Positions 16,350 through 24,738 of a stretch of 64,000 bases of DNA are shown piece by piece. The notes under the pieces are model-generated. The model made no database searches and was not told the origin of the DNA. It worked only from the letters and a program-made list of their open reading frames with translations. The stretch is from Rhizobium grahamii CCGE 502 (GTDB lineage: Bacteria; Pseudomonadota; Alphaproteobacteria; Rhizobiales; Rhizobiaceae). Where the stretch lies: assembly GCF_000298315.2 (NCBI RefSeq), contig NZ_AEYE02000022.1, positions 121,655-185,654 on the forward strand, written 5' to 3'. The position numbers and the translations under genes were made by a program. Position 1 is the first letter of the stretch, and every line of letters starts with the position of its first letter.

Positions 16350-17642
16350 ATGTTTCAACGGCTTTTCAAATTGAGTGAATACGGCACCAGCGTGCGCACC
16401 GAACTCATCGCGGGCGTGACGACGTTCCTGACGATGTCCTACATCATCTTCGTTAACCCGGACATCCTGTCGACCACGGGTATGGATCGTGACGCAGTGT
16501 TCGTCGCAACCTGTCTTGCCGCGGCATTGGGATCAATCGTGATGGCGCTTGTCGCCAACTGGCCGATCGGCATGGCACCAGGCATGGGCCTGAATGCATT
16601 CTTTGCCTTCACCGTTGTTGCGGCACTCGGGTTTACCTGGCAGCAGGCGCTTGGCGCGGTCTTCATCTCTGGCATGATCTTTGTCCTGCTTACGGTAACA
16701 GGCGTCCGCAGATGGCTGATTGACGGCATCCCACATTCGTTGAGAAGCGCGATCGCGACCGGTATCGGACTTTTCCTTGCCATCATCGCACTCAAGAACG
16801 CCGGCATTGTTGTCGACAATCCGGCAACACTCGTCGGCCTCGGAAACCTCAAGGAGACCGGGCCGCTTCTTGCGATCTTCGGCTTCTTCGTCATCGCCGT
16901 GCTCGATGCGTTGAAGGTAAGAGGTTCAATCCTGATCGGCATTCTTGCCGTTACCGTCCTTTCCTGGATCTTTGGTGTCAGCGAGTTTAAGGGCATCGTC
17001 TCCATGCCTCCTTCGATCCTGCCAACGTTCATGCAGCTCGACATTTTCGGTGCTCTCCACGGAGGCCTCATCCAGGTGATCCTCGTCTTCGTTCTTGTCG
17101 AAGTCTTCGACGCGACCGGTACGTTGATCGGCGTTGCCAAGCGCGCAAGGCTCGTCGAGGAAGGACGCCCGAACAATCTGAGCCGGGCACTGCTTGCCGA
17201 TAGTGCGGCAATCGTGGCGGGCTCCCTCATGGGTACCAGCAGTACGACGGCCTATGTCGAAAGTGCCTCTGGGGTGCAGGCAGGGGGTCGGACCGGTCTG
17301 ACAGCGCTTGCGATCGCTGTCCTCTTCCTGGCAGCTCTCTTCATCTCGCCACTCGCTGCCTCGGTTCCGACCTATGCGACGGCCCCGGCACTCCTCTATG
17401 TCGCAGGCCTGATGATGCGCGAAATGACCGAGATCGACTGGGATGATTTGACTGAGGCCGCACCTGCAGCGCTCACTGCACTAGCAATGCCGTTCACCTA
17501 CTCGATTGCCAACGGTCTTGCCTTCGGTTTCGTAAGCTATGTCGTCATGAAGATCTTCACAGGCCGCTGGTCGATCCTGCATCCGGCGACGCAGATCGTT
17601 GCAGCTCTGTTTGTGGTGCGCTTCGCCTTTTTTGCACCGTAA
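16350..17642 (+). CDS. AzgA-family guanine/hypoxanthine (xanthine) permease
   Basis: This 430-residue inner-membrane transporter belongs to the AzgA branch of the NCS2 purine permeases. The ATG at 16350 follows GGAGGA with seven bases spacing; the open frame runs 82 codons further upstream but without a ribosome site. The N-terminus EYGTSVRTELIAGVTTFLTMSYIIFVNPDIL is the family signature. The helix GMGLNAFFAF and the segment LVEVFDATGTLIGVAKRA (about residues 250-267), then LMGTSSTTAYVESASGVQAGGRTGLT, are the substrate-site motifs of the family. About a dozen hydrophobic segments follow. It probably imports guanine, hypoxanthine or xanthine to feed the oxidation genes downstream; exact substrate is inferred. 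Confidence 0.9.
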   Translation: MFQRLFKLSEYGTSVRTELIAGVTTFLTMSYIIFVNPDILSTTGMDRDAVFVATCLAAALGSIVMALVANWPIGMAPGMGLNAFFAFTVVAALGFTWQQALGAVFISGMIFVLLTVTGVRRWLIDGIPHSLRSAIATGIGLFLAIIALKNAGIVVDNPATLVGLGNLKETGPLLAIFGFFVIAVLDALKVRGSILIGILAVTVLSWIFGVSEFKGIVSMPPSILPTFMQLDIFGALHGGLIQVILVFVLVEVFDATGTLIGVAKRARLVEEGRPNNLSRALLADSAAIVAGSLMGTSSTTAYVESASGVQAGGRTGLTALAIAVLFLAALFISPLAASVPTYATAPALLYVAGLMMREMTEIDWDDLTEAAPAALTALAMPFTYSIANGLAFGFVSYVVMKIFTGRWSILHPATQIVAALFVVRFAFFAP

Positions 17643-17687
17643 GGCACTGCACCGAAACAGGCCGGGTCATCCGACACGCCGCTAACC

Positions 17688-17727
17688 TCTAGAGGAACCG
17701 CGAAATTTGTCACGGTTCCTCTTGAGG
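17688..17727. terminator. Hairpin between convergent permease and SDR genes
   Basis: A perfect 10-bp stem (AGAGGAACCG at 17692-17701 with its complement at 17714-17723) with a 12-base loop, extended by three outer pairs after one mismatch. It lies between two converging genes, so it probably stops transcription from both sides. There is no long T-run, so termination strength is uncertain. Confidence 0.65.
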
Positions 17728-17751
17728 TCCTCGAGGACGACTTCGCGTAGT

Positions 17752-18513
17752 TCAAACAACTGTTTCGCCACCATCAACGACCAGGACTTGGCCAGTCATG
17801 TACGAAGACCGATCGGATACGAGAAAGAGTATGGGTTCGGCAATTTCGGACACGTCTGCCCACCGACCTAGTGGCACTTTCGCGCTGATATAGGATTCGA
17901 TAGCATCTCGCCCGCCCATCTGAGCGATAAACGGTTGGTTGAAGGGCGTGTCGACCCAGCCGGGGCAGAGGGCGTTGACGCGGATTCCGAACCTCGCGTA
18001 ATCGCCCGCCATTTGCCGCGTCATGGCGATGACGGCGTGCTTCGTCGTCGTATAGGCGATCATTTCGCGGTCGTAGAGCACGCCGGATGACGACGATGTG
18101 TTGAGGATGACCCCCTTGCCGGCCTTCTTCATAAGCGGCATCACGAAGCGCGAGGCCATGAAATGCGCCCGCACATTCAGGCTCCACGACCTGTCGAAAC
18201 CGTCGACGGCGACCTGCTCCAGATCGCCAGCCACCTGCGCACCCGCGTGATTGTGGAGGATGTCGATGCGGCCGTGGCGTGCCGCAATCGCGGCAAGTCC
18301 AGTCTCGAGTGCCTTGTCGTCGGTTACATCGACCACGAGGTTTTCGGCACTACCGCCCGCCGCTGTGATCTGGCCGACGGTCTCGTTGGCATTCGTAAAA
18401 TCGACATCGACGACGATCACATGGGCGCCTTCCCGTGCCATAATGAGCGCCCCGGCGCGTCCGATGCCGGAGCCCGATCCGGTGACGATTGCAATGCGGT
18501 CCTTGAGTATCAT
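17752..18513 (-). CDS. Short-chain dehydrogenase/reductase (SDR) with polyamine-type ABC operon
   Basis: This 253-residue protein is a classical SDR oxidoreductase. It has the cofactor motif TGSGSGIGRAG near residues 11-21, DVTD near 64-67, NHAGA (a variant of NNAG) near 90, catalytic Ser then YTTTK at about 155-159, and the family C-terminus with TGQVLVVDGG. An Asp after the second strand (VVDVD) suggests NAD rather than NADP. It is the last gene of an ABC transporter operon, 18 bases after the PotC-like gene. It probably oxidises or reduces the imported compound; substrate unknown. Confidence 0.85.
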   Translation of the reverse strand: MILKDRIAIVTGSGSGIGRAGALIMAREGAHVIVVDVDFTNANETVGQITAAGGSAENLVVDVTDDKALETGLAAIAARHGRIDILHNHAGAQVAGDLEQVAVDGFDRSWSLNVRAHFMASRFVMPLMKKAGKGVILNTSSSSGVLYDREMIAYTTTKHAVIAMTRQMAGDYARFGIRVNALCPGWVDTPFNQPFIAQMGGRDAIESYISAKVPLGRWADVSEIAEPILFLVSDRSSYMTGQVLVVDGGETVV

Positions 18514-18531
18514 GGTATTTCCCGGTCAGTT

Positions 18532-19341
18532 CTACGTTGTCTTCTTGCGCATGAGGAACCGCGCGATGAGAATGAGGGCCAGCGAGGCAACGAGCACCAT
18601 TGTTGCGATCGCATTGATCTCAGGCGTCACGCCGCGGCGGATCGAGGCGAAGACATAGATCGGCAGCGTCGTGTTCGACCCAGCGACGAAGAAGGCGATG
18701 ATGAAATCATCGAACGAGAAGGTGAAGGCAAGCAGAAAGCCTGCCAGGATCGACGGCATAATCTGCGGCAGCACGATCTGCCGGAATGTGGTCAGGGGCG
18801 TCGCGTAGAGATCACTCGAAGCTTCGACGATATCGCGCCCCAAACTGGCGATCCGTGCCTTCACGATCATTGTCACCAGCGCCATGGTGAACAGGCCGTG
18901 CGCGGCAATGATCGAGCCATATCCGAGCGAAAGCTTCGGCGGCTGATCACCCGGCCAAACGACTGCTATTAGCGGATTGATGAAGCCGAAGACCTCGACC
19001 AGCGCCACCAGCGTCGCGATGCCGATGACGACGCCGGGCACGACGATCGCCGCGGCAAAGAGGCCGTCGAAAACAGCGCGCATGCCCGTGCCTAGCCGCT
19101 CCATGCCGATCGCCGCCATCGTCCCGAAGATCGCTGCAAGTACGGCACTCGTCAACGCCACGATCAGACTATTCCGCAGCGCTTCCATCAGGAAGACGTT
19201 GGAAAGGGCTCGGCCATACCACTGCGTCGAGAAGCCGACGAACTCGCTCGCGTTGCGCCCAGAATTGAAGGAGAACAAGACGACCAGGGCGATCGGCGTG
19301 TAGAGAAACAGATAGACGGAGCTGACGAGGACGCGCATCAA
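18532..19341 (-). CDS. ABC transporter permease, PotC-like
   Basis: This 269-residue protein has six predicted membrane helices and the EAA-loop EASSDLYATPLTTFRQIVLPQIMPS near residues 175-199, which contacts the ATPase. The N-terminus (LFLYTPIALVVLFSFN) and the loop after it match the PotC/spermidine-putrescine permease group. Its start overlaps the PotB-like gene by four bases (ATGA), so both are made together. Polyamines or another small cation or amino sugar are likely substrates, but the clustering with purine genes leaves a nitrogen compound open. Confidence 0.88.
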   Translation of the reverse strand: MMRVLVSSVYLFLYTPIALVVLFSFNSGRNASEFVGFSTQWYGRALSNVFLMEALRNSLIVALTSAVLAAIFGTMAAIGMERLGTGMRAVFDGLFAAAIVVPGVVIGIATLVALVEVFGFINPLIAVVWPGDQPPKLSLGYGSIIAAHGLFTMALVTMIVKARIASLGRDIVEASSDLYATPLTTFRQIVLPQIMPSILAGFLLAFTFSFDDFIIAFFVAGSNTTLPIYVFASIRRGVTPEINAIATMVLVASLALILIARFLMRKKTT

Positions 19342-20204
19342 ACGAGATCCACTTGGCGGGTTCCCGCAACACGCCAGGCGATGCGCATGGCAACGAGAAG
19401 CACAACGACGACGACCGCGACCAGAGTAACGGCAATCGCCGACCCGAACGGCCAGTTGCGCGACTGCAGGAAAAGATCGACCAATGCATTGCCAATGAAG
19501 AATACCTTGCCGCCGCCGAGCAACTGCGGAATCAGATATTCGCCGAGCAGGAGGATTGTCACCAGCGCCACGCCCGTCATGACACCCGGCAGGGAAAGCG
19601 GCAGCGTTATGCCAAGGAACGTCGAAAGGGGTTTTGCTCCCAGGTCGGCGGAGGCCTCCAGGAGACGGTGATCAAGCTTTTCGAGGCTGACATAGATCGG
19701 CATGATCATCAAAGGCAGGTAGCCGTAAATAATGCCGAGCAGAACCGCACCCGGCGTGTTGATGAGCCGGATGTTCTCGATACCGAAAAGTTCGAGAAGA
19801 TGCGGAATTCCGCGTGCACCAAGCAGATACATCCAGGCGTAGGTGCGGACGAGAAGGCTGGTCCAGAACGGCACCACGACCAGCGACACCAGGAGCAGCC
19901 GCCGCTGTGGGCTCGTCTTGACTGCGAGATAGTAGGCAACTGGATAGGCGACGAAGAGGCAGGCCGCGGCCCCAATGGGCGCCAGGATCAGCGTATTGAC
20001 GAAAGCCGCCGCCCGCGAACCGAGATTGGCAAACTGTGCGAAGGTGAACGCCGCCTGATATCCGCCTTCGGGCGCGCGCTCGCCGAACGAAAAGACGATG
20101 ATGGCGATAAAAGGCAGCACCAGGAAGAAGAATAGCCAGATGCTCGCTGGCCCGACGAGGGCAGCAGTTACAAGGCGTCGTTTGGTGGCAACTGTTAGAG
20201 GCAT
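19338..20204 (-). CDS. ABC transporter permease, PotB-like
   Basis: This 288-residue protein starts at an ATG at 20204; an upstream TTG in frame is less likely, since an AAGAAGA site sits just before the ATG. It has a hydrophobic N-terminal helix (WLFFFLVLPFIAIIVFSF), further helices, and an EAA loop EASADLGAKPLSTFLGITLPLSLPGV near residues 185-210. These match PotB of polyamine transporters. It lies after the binding-protein gene, with a hairpin between the two, and before PotC, so this is the usual order of such operons. Confidence 0.88.
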   Translation of the reverse strand: MPLTVATKRRLVTAALVGPASIWLFFFLVLPFIAIIVFSFGERAPEGGYQAAFTFAQFANLGSRAAAFVNTLILAPIGAAACLFVAYPVAYYLAVKTSPQRRLLLVSLVVVPFWTSLLVRTYAWMYLLGARGIPHLLELFGIENIRLINTPGAVLLGIIYGYLPLMIMPIYVSLEKLDHRLLEASADLGAKPLSTFLGITLPLSLPGVMTGVALVTILLLGEYLIPQLLGGGKVFFIGNALVDLFLQSRNWPFGSAIAVTLVAVVVVVLLVAMRIAWRVAGTRQVDLV

Positions 20205-20240
20205 TGCGTCTTCTTGTCCGCAGATTGGGGGAGGCAATCC

Positions 20241-20257
20241 GGCCCCTGATCGGGGCA
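20241..20257 (-). terminator. Small intra-operon hairpin after binding-protein gene
   Basis: A GCCCC/GGGGC stem (20242-20246 with 20252-20256) with a 5-base loop lies in the gap between the binding-protein and PotB-like genes. Such hairpins often protect the upstream message and lower the amount of downstream permease product. No T-run is present. Confidence 0.4.
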
Positions 20258-20280
20258 GAGACCGGAACTGCCTGGTCGGA

Positions 20281-21444
20281 TCAAGCTGACTTAAAGCGCG
20301 CCATGAGCTCGGCTCGGCTCGGATCGGTCAGCGTGACGGCGGCACCAAATTCCAGCGGCGTCAGCGCGGCTTCGTCCGGATAGACGATCTTGTTTGACGT
20401 GACGTCCTTCGGCAGCAGCGTGATGACCCGACTATCGGTCGCCGGCGCGCCGTTTGCGATGTGCTCCTTCACCGCGATCTGCGGGTCCATCAGGTAGTTG
20501 AGCAGAGCGTAGCCAGCGGCTTTGTTGGGCGCATCCTTTGGGATCGCGTAGTAATCCGTCCAGATCTCGCCTCCGTCAGCGCCTAGGACATAGGCCAGTT
20601 CAGGCATGTCACGGTTAAGCTGTGCGCCGTCGTTCGTCCAGCACATCGTCAGCCATGCATCGGTCGACCGCATCGAGGGCTGATAGTCCGAGTTGATTGC
20701 GAACAGATGTGGCTTGACCTTGATCAGCAGTTCCTCGGCCTTGGCAAGCTCTTCCGGCTTGATCGAATTGAAGTCGTAACCGAGCGAAACCAGCGCGCTG
20801 CCAATCGTCGTCAACTGATAATCATGCACCATCGCGCGGCCATCGGCTTCTGTCTGGGCGATCTCGAAGAACTCTTTCCAGCTCGAGAGCTTCGTCTTGA
20901 TCTTCGACGTGTTGACGGAGAAGCCGGTTGTGCCCCAGTTTTTCGGCACGGCGTAGGTCTTGCCGTCGATTTGGCCTTCTTTGGTAAAGCGAGGGCTCTC
21001 GTCTTTCTGGCTGAAATTCGGAATCTTCGAAAGATCGAGTTCGTCGATCAGGCCGAGCTTATGGTAGGTCGAGATCGTGTAGTTGGTCGGCACGAACAGC
21101 GACCAGCCGGAAGCGCCGGCCTGCAGCTTCGCGAGCATTTCTTCGTTCGAGCCAAAGACGTTCACCGCGACCGCAACACCTGTTGCTGCCTTGAAGTTCT
21201 CGAAGGTCGCGGGATCGTGATAGTTGGGCCAAGTCGCGATCGACATCTGCGTGCCAAGGTCTCCTGCGGCATAGGCGGGCGTCGAAAGTGCGCCGGGGAA
21301 CCGCGACAGAACGGCGGTCGCAAGACCGAGGCCGGTGACGCCGAGGAAATGGCGGCGGCTGACCGAGCCACGCTTCAGGCGCAGGAACTCGTCCATGAAG
21401 CCCTCGGCGGAAATGGGAAGATTGTCTTTGTAATCCTTGCTCAT
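20281..21444 (-). CDS. ABC transporter substrate-binding protein, PotD-like, Tat-exported
   Basis: This 387-residue periplasmic protein starts at an ATG at 21444 with GGGAG upstream; further upstream frame is not needed. Residues 28-60 form a twin-arginine signal: SRRHFLGVTGLGLATAVLS, cleaved near AYAAG. After that come IATWPNYHDP and FEAAT-like strands, LAKLQAGASGWSLFVPTNY, YAVPKNWGTTGFSVNT and KAAGYALLNYLMDP, which match PotD/spermidine-putrescine-type binding proteins. Tat export suggests it folds before transport. It would bind the substrate and hand it to the two permeases. Confidence 0.9.
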   Translation of the reverse strand: MSKDYKDNLPISAEGFMDEFLRLKRGSVSRRHFLGVTGLGLATAVLSRFPGALSTPAYAAGDLGTQMSIATWPNYHDPATFENFKAATGVAVAVNVFGSNEEMLAKLQAGASGWSLFVPTNYTISTYHKLGLIDELDLSKIPNFSQKDESPRFTKEGQIDGKTYAVPKNWGTTGFSVNTSKIKTKLSSWKEFFEIAQTEADGRAMVHDYQLTTIGSALVSLGYDFNSIKPEELAKAEELLIKVKPHLFAINSDYQPSMRSTDAWLTMCWTNDGAQLNRDMPELAYVLGADGGEIWTDYYAIPKDAPNKAAGYALLNYLMDPQIAVKEHIANGAPATDSRVITLLPKDVTSNKIVYPDEAALTPLEFGAAVTLTDPSRAELMARFKSA

Positions 21445-21466
21445 GCTGCTGCTCCCGTGTTTTGGT

Positions 21467-22558
21467 TTATGCATTCGATGCCGGAAAAACATGTACGGCA
21501 GTGGGGTCGAAGCTGAGGAAAACCTCTTCGCCCGGCTTCACGAGATCGCTCTCATTCATGCTGCGCCGGTCGGCAGTGATCAGGAAGTCACCGAGCCCCG
21601 GCACGCTCACCGCATATTCGACTGATGAGCCGAGAAAGATGCGGTGCGTCACCATGCCCTTGAACGAAGTCCCAGCGACCGCTTTTCCGCGCGTCAGATG
21701 GATAGCCTCCGGGCGAAGTGCTGCAATCGCCTTCCCAGGAAGAAGGCGTATACCGGGCATGATTGCCGTGCCATTCGCCAGGCGGAGCGTGGTGCCGTCG
21801 GCTTCCATCGTTGCGGAAATACGGTTTGTCTTGCCGACGAAATCGGCAACGAAAAGATCGGCTGGGCGGTCGTAGACTTCCTGCGGCGTGCCGAGTTGAC
21901 GAATCTGCCCCGCGCTCATCACGCACACGATGTCGGCCATCGATAGCGCCTCCTCCTGGTCATGCGTGACGAGAACGAACGTGATGCCAAGCTCGCGCTG
22001 CAGCGTCTGCAACTCGATTTGCATGGCAGAGCGTAGCTTCTTGTCGAGCGCTGCAAGCGGCTCGTCGAGCAACAGTACGGATGGGCGGTTGACGATGGCG
22101 CGGGCAAGCGCCACGCGCTGCTGTTGGCCGCCCGACATCTCATGGATGCGCCGCTTGGCAAAGCCGCCCAGCCGCACCATTTCCAACGCCTCGGCGACGC
22201 GGCGGCTGATTTCGGCGGCGGCCATTCTCGGGCGCATCTGCTTCAGGCCGTAAGCGACGTTTTGTTCGACATTGAAATGCGGAAACAGCGCGTAGTGCTG
22301 GAACACCATATTGACTGGACGGCGATAGGCAGGGATGCCATTCATCTCGCGTCCGTCGATATGCACCGTGCCCTCGCTCGGCTGCTCAAATCCGCCGATC
22401 ATGCGCAAGCATGTGGTTTTACCGCAGCCGGAAGGGCCGAGCAGCGCGAGAAACGCTCCCTTCGGTACGTTGAGGGTGATGTCCGTCACGGCGGTCACGG
22501 CGCCATAGTTCTTTGTGACCGAACGGAATTCGATATCGTTCGTCGAAGCGGATGCCAC
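21467..22558 (-). CDS. ABC transporter ATP-binding protein, PotA-like
   Basis: This 363-residue ATPase starts at a GTG at 22558, chosen because AGGGAA lies 8 bases before it and the protein then aligns with PotA. It has Walker A GPSGCGKTT near residue 42, signature MSGGQQQRVALARA near 135-148, Walker B VLLLDEPLAALD near 155, and a H-loop VTHDQEEALSMAD. The C-terminal third is a TOBE domain (IRLLPGKAIAALRPEAIHL). It is the first gene of the transporter operon and faces the LuxR-type gene across a short intergenic region. Confidence 0.92.
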   Translation of the reverse strand: MASASTNDIEFRSVTKNYGAVTAVTDITLNVPKGAFLALLGPSGCGKTTCLRMIGGFEQPSEGTVHIDGREMNGIPAYRRPVNMVFQHYALFPHFNVEQNVAYGLKQMRPRMAAAEISRRVAEALEMVRLGGFAKRRIHEMSGGQQQRVALARAIVNRPSVLLLDEPLAALDKKLRSAMQIELQTLQRELGITFVLVTHDQEEALSMADIVCVMSAGQIRQLGTPQEVYDRPADLFVADFVGKTNRISATMEADGTTLRLANGTAIMPGIRLLPGKAIAALRPEAIHLTRGKAVAGTSFKGMVTHRIFLGSSVEYAVSVPGLGDFLITADRRSMNESDLVKPGEEVFLSFDPTAVHVFPASNA

Positions 22559-22654
22559 GTCAGTTCCCTGCGGTTGGTTTGAATTTGGCAGTCTGCGCCG
22601 CCTTAATGCCACCGTCGTTCAGGAAAGAGTAAGCCCGAGCCTCTCGCAAGGTAT

Positions 22655-22672
22655 ATACCCCGAAAGGGGTAT
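22655..22672. promoter_or_regulatory. Palindrome between ABC operon and LuxR-type gene
   Basis: A perfect 7-bp inverted repeat ATACCCC/GGGGTAT with a four-base GAAA centre sits in the divergent gap, 97 bases from the ABC operon start and 76 from the LuxR-type start. Its length (18 bp) and place fit a lux-box-like operator for the neighbouring regulator. It could instead form a hairpin in either leader. No experimental link is visible. Confidence 0.5.
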
Positions 22673-22747
22673 TTAAGAGCGAATTGCTTCGTGGAAGGTG
22701 TATATAGCAGCGCGCAATTCCGCGTGGGCGGCAAAGGGAACCCGTCG

Positions 22748-23560
22748 ATGAGCACCGACCTGGAAGCGCTGTTCGGCGCATTCAGCAGAGCGATTGGAAA
22801 GCCGGCGATGGCGGATGTCGAGTTCGGCGAGACACTCCGCCAGATGATGGGCGCCCTCGTACGCTTCGACTATGTGGTTGTCTTCGCTTATCGCGGTAAG
22901 GAGCGACCCATCGATCTCTACAGTACGTTCGACTCACAGGAGCATGTCGTCTTCGTAACGCTCTATCAAGCGGGTCCCTACCTGCTCGATCCCTTTTACC
23001 ACACCGCGCGCGAGCGCCGCGAAGGGGTGCTACGGATGCGCGAGCTCGCGCCCGACCGCTTTTACTCGAGCGAATACTACCGCACCTACTACGTTCAGAC
23101 CGGACTTGCCGAGGAAATTGGCTTTTTTGTCAACTCCGGCGACGACATCACGATCGTCTTGTCGCTGATGCGTCGCGAAGAGACCGGTGTCTTTCCGCCA
23201 GGAGAATTCGAGACGCTGAAAAAAGCCGGGCCACTCGTAGGGAGCATGGTGAGGCACTATTGGGCAGGGCTGGCACCACGCTTCGACGCTCAATTGGCAA
23301 TGCGCGGCAAACGCCAGCGCAAGCGGGGCCAAAGCGACAATATTCCGCCAGCCGACGCCGTATGGCGAGACCTGAACCTGACGAGTCGCGAGGCATCCAT
23401 CGTTGAACTCGTCTTGCAGGGCCATTCCTCGGAGTCGATCGGCCTGAAGCTAAATATCTCGACTGGCACGGTGAAAGTTCACCGACGCAATGTTTATCGC
23501 AAGCTTGGAATTTCCTCACAAACTCAACTGCTTTCCTTGTATCTCAGCAGCTTTGGATAA
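22748..23560 (+). CDS. LuxR-family transcriptional regulator (orphan)
   Basis: This 270-residue protein starts at an ATG at 22748 after GGGA. Residues about 205-265 form a LuxR HTH: LTSREASIVELVLQGHSSESIGLKLNIS then TVKVHRRNVYRKLGISS. The N-terminal 200 residues are a sensing region (FDYVVVFAYRGKERPIDLY, YLLDPFYH) that is not a receiver domain, and I see no clear autoinducer-binding residues; it resembles the N-terminal domain of orphan LuxR regulators near catabolic genes. No LuxI gene is present. It probably controls the divergent ABC operon through the palindrome between them. Confidence 0.85.
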   Translation: MSTDLEALFGAFSRAIGKPAMADVEFGETLRQMMGALVRFDYVVVFAYRGKERPIDLYSTFDSQEHVVFVTLYQAGPYLLDPFYHTARERREGVLRMRELAPDRFYSSEYYRTYYVQTGLAEEIGFFVNSGDDITIVLSLMRREETGVFPPGEFETLKKAGPLVGSMVRHYWAGLAPRFDAQLAMRGKRQRKRGQSDNIPPADAVWRDLNLTSREASIVELVLQGHSSESIGLKLNISTGTVKVHRRNVYRKLGISSQTQLLSLYLSSFG

Positions 23561-23645
23561 GAGCTGCACCAACGATTGGTCAGCTCATCGTCGTTGGGGA
23601 GACGGCACCAGTGTCAGCGGAAGCGATCTAACATCGAGGCCATGA

Positions 23646-24131
23646 TCAACGTACCAGGAAGGGTTTGTCGTAAACATGCACTTCTAGATTGACGCCGTCG
23701 CCGCCCCGGTCCACCACCGCGAAATCCGAGCGAGCATCAAGGGGTGTGAGGACGCCGTGCCAGACGTTGCGGGCGATATTGATCCCCTGTCCAGGCCTCG
23801 TTTGAAACGCTAGCGGTTCAGCGGGGCCATTTTCCGTTTCCCCGGCGACGATCACCAGAAACGGCCTGTCGCTCAGCGGGATGAAAGCCTGGCTTCCCAA
23901 TGGATGGCGCTCCACCATGTCAAGCGTCAGGGGCAATCGGCAGGGTTCGGCTCGGAAAAGACTGATCATCGGACGCGCATGCTCGCCCGCAGTCTCGATC
24001 GTGGCAAGATCGTGAAAGCGGATGCATCGTCCCGCATTGATCGGAAAGTTGTCGGCGCCCTCCATTTCGATGACCTCGCCGAACGGGGCAAATGCCGCGC
24101 GGCTCAACGGCCTAACCTCGATCTCTTTCAT
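23646..24131 (-). CDS. allA: Ureidoglycolate lyase
   Basis: This 161-residue protein starts at 24131 with GAGGAGA seven bases before it. It has the family pattern: PLSRAAFAPFGEVIEMEG at the start, INAGRCIRFHDLA, ISLFRAEPCRLPLTLDMVERHPLGSQAFIPL near residues 60-90, and GQGINIARNVWHGVLTPLDARSDFAVVDRGG near the end. These His residues form the metal site of cupin-like AllA. It converts ureidoglycolate to glyoxylate and urea, the last step of allantoin breakdown. It is divergent from the hydroxyisourate hydrolase operon. Confidence 0.9.
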   Translation of the reverse strand: MKEIEVRPLSRAAFAPFGEVIEMEGADNFPINAGRCIRFHDLATIETAGEHARPMISLFRAEPCRLPLTLDMVERHPLGSQAFIPLSDRPFLVIVAGETENGPAEPLAFQTRPGQGINIARNVWHGVLTPLDARSDFAVVDRGGDGVNLEVHVYDKPFLVR

Positions 24132-24270
24132 TGCTGTTCTCCTCTCGTTCATCCTGCTGCCGGTTCGGGCCGCGGCCTGGGCCCCGTACGACGCGGTTGT
24201 TCCCGGCGTGTATCATCCGTCCCGAGGTCTGATGAATGCTGGTTTGTAAACTCAAATCATGCATGCCATT

Positions 24271-24330
24271 CCCCTTGGAAAATTTGAAAGTCTTCAAGAA
24301 TCTCCCTGCTTTTCAGGGAAATCGACCTGA
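24271..24330 (+). promoter_or_regulatory. Purine leader element copy 2, upstream of uraH-xdh operon
   Basis: This is the clearest copy: TGAAAGTCTTC, then a hairpin CCCTG/CAGGG (24304-24308 with 24314-24318) with a CTTTT loop, then GGGAAATCGACC. It ends 40 bases before the uraH start. The stem pairs differ from copy 3 (which uses CCCG/CGGG) while flanks stay the same, which is what covariation would look like. Confidence 0.55.
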
Positions 24331-24369
24331 CGGATAGTGGAAGAGGAGTGTTCTGTTCGGGGAGATAAC

Positions 24370-24735
24370 ATGCAGTCAAATTCTCAAGGCGCCGGGAGGC
24401 TCACGACCCACGTGCTGGACACCGCTAACGGCAAGCCCGCTAATCGGCTGCGGATCGACCTCTACAGGATCGAGGGCGATGCGCTGCATCACCTCAAAAC
24501 CACCGAGACGAATGACGACGGCCGTTGTCAGGAGCCGCTCCTTACGGGCGAAACACTGAAAAACGGCACCTATGAGATGCGTTTTCATGCAGGGGACTAT
24601 TTCCGCAGCATCGCCGGCGAATCCGGCTTTCTCGACCTCATCCCGATCCGCTTCGGCGTGACCGACCAGGACGAGCACTACCACGTGCCATTGCTTGTCT
24701 CGCCCTACAGCTATTCCACCTATCGCGGGAGCTAA
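24370..24735 (+). CDS. uraH: 5-hydroxyisourate hydrolase
   Basis: This 121-residue transthyretin-like protein starts at the ATG at 24370 behind GGGGAGATA. It carries the family marks: [14 protein letters not shown] near residues 10-23 and the C-terminal [18 protein letters not shown], where the closing YRGS is the invariant tetrapeptide that forms the active site. It turns 5-hydroxyisourate into OHCU, the step after urate oxidation. It is the first gene of the operon with the xanthine dehydrogenase genes, four bases upstream of xdhA. Confidence 0.95.
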   Translation: MQSNSQGAGRLTTHVLDTANGKPANRLRIDLYRIEGDALHHLKTTETNDDGRCQEPLLTGETLKNGTYEMRFHAGDYFRSIAGESGFLDLIPIRFGVTDQDEHYHVPLLVSPYSYSTYRGS

Positions 24736-24738
24736 ACA

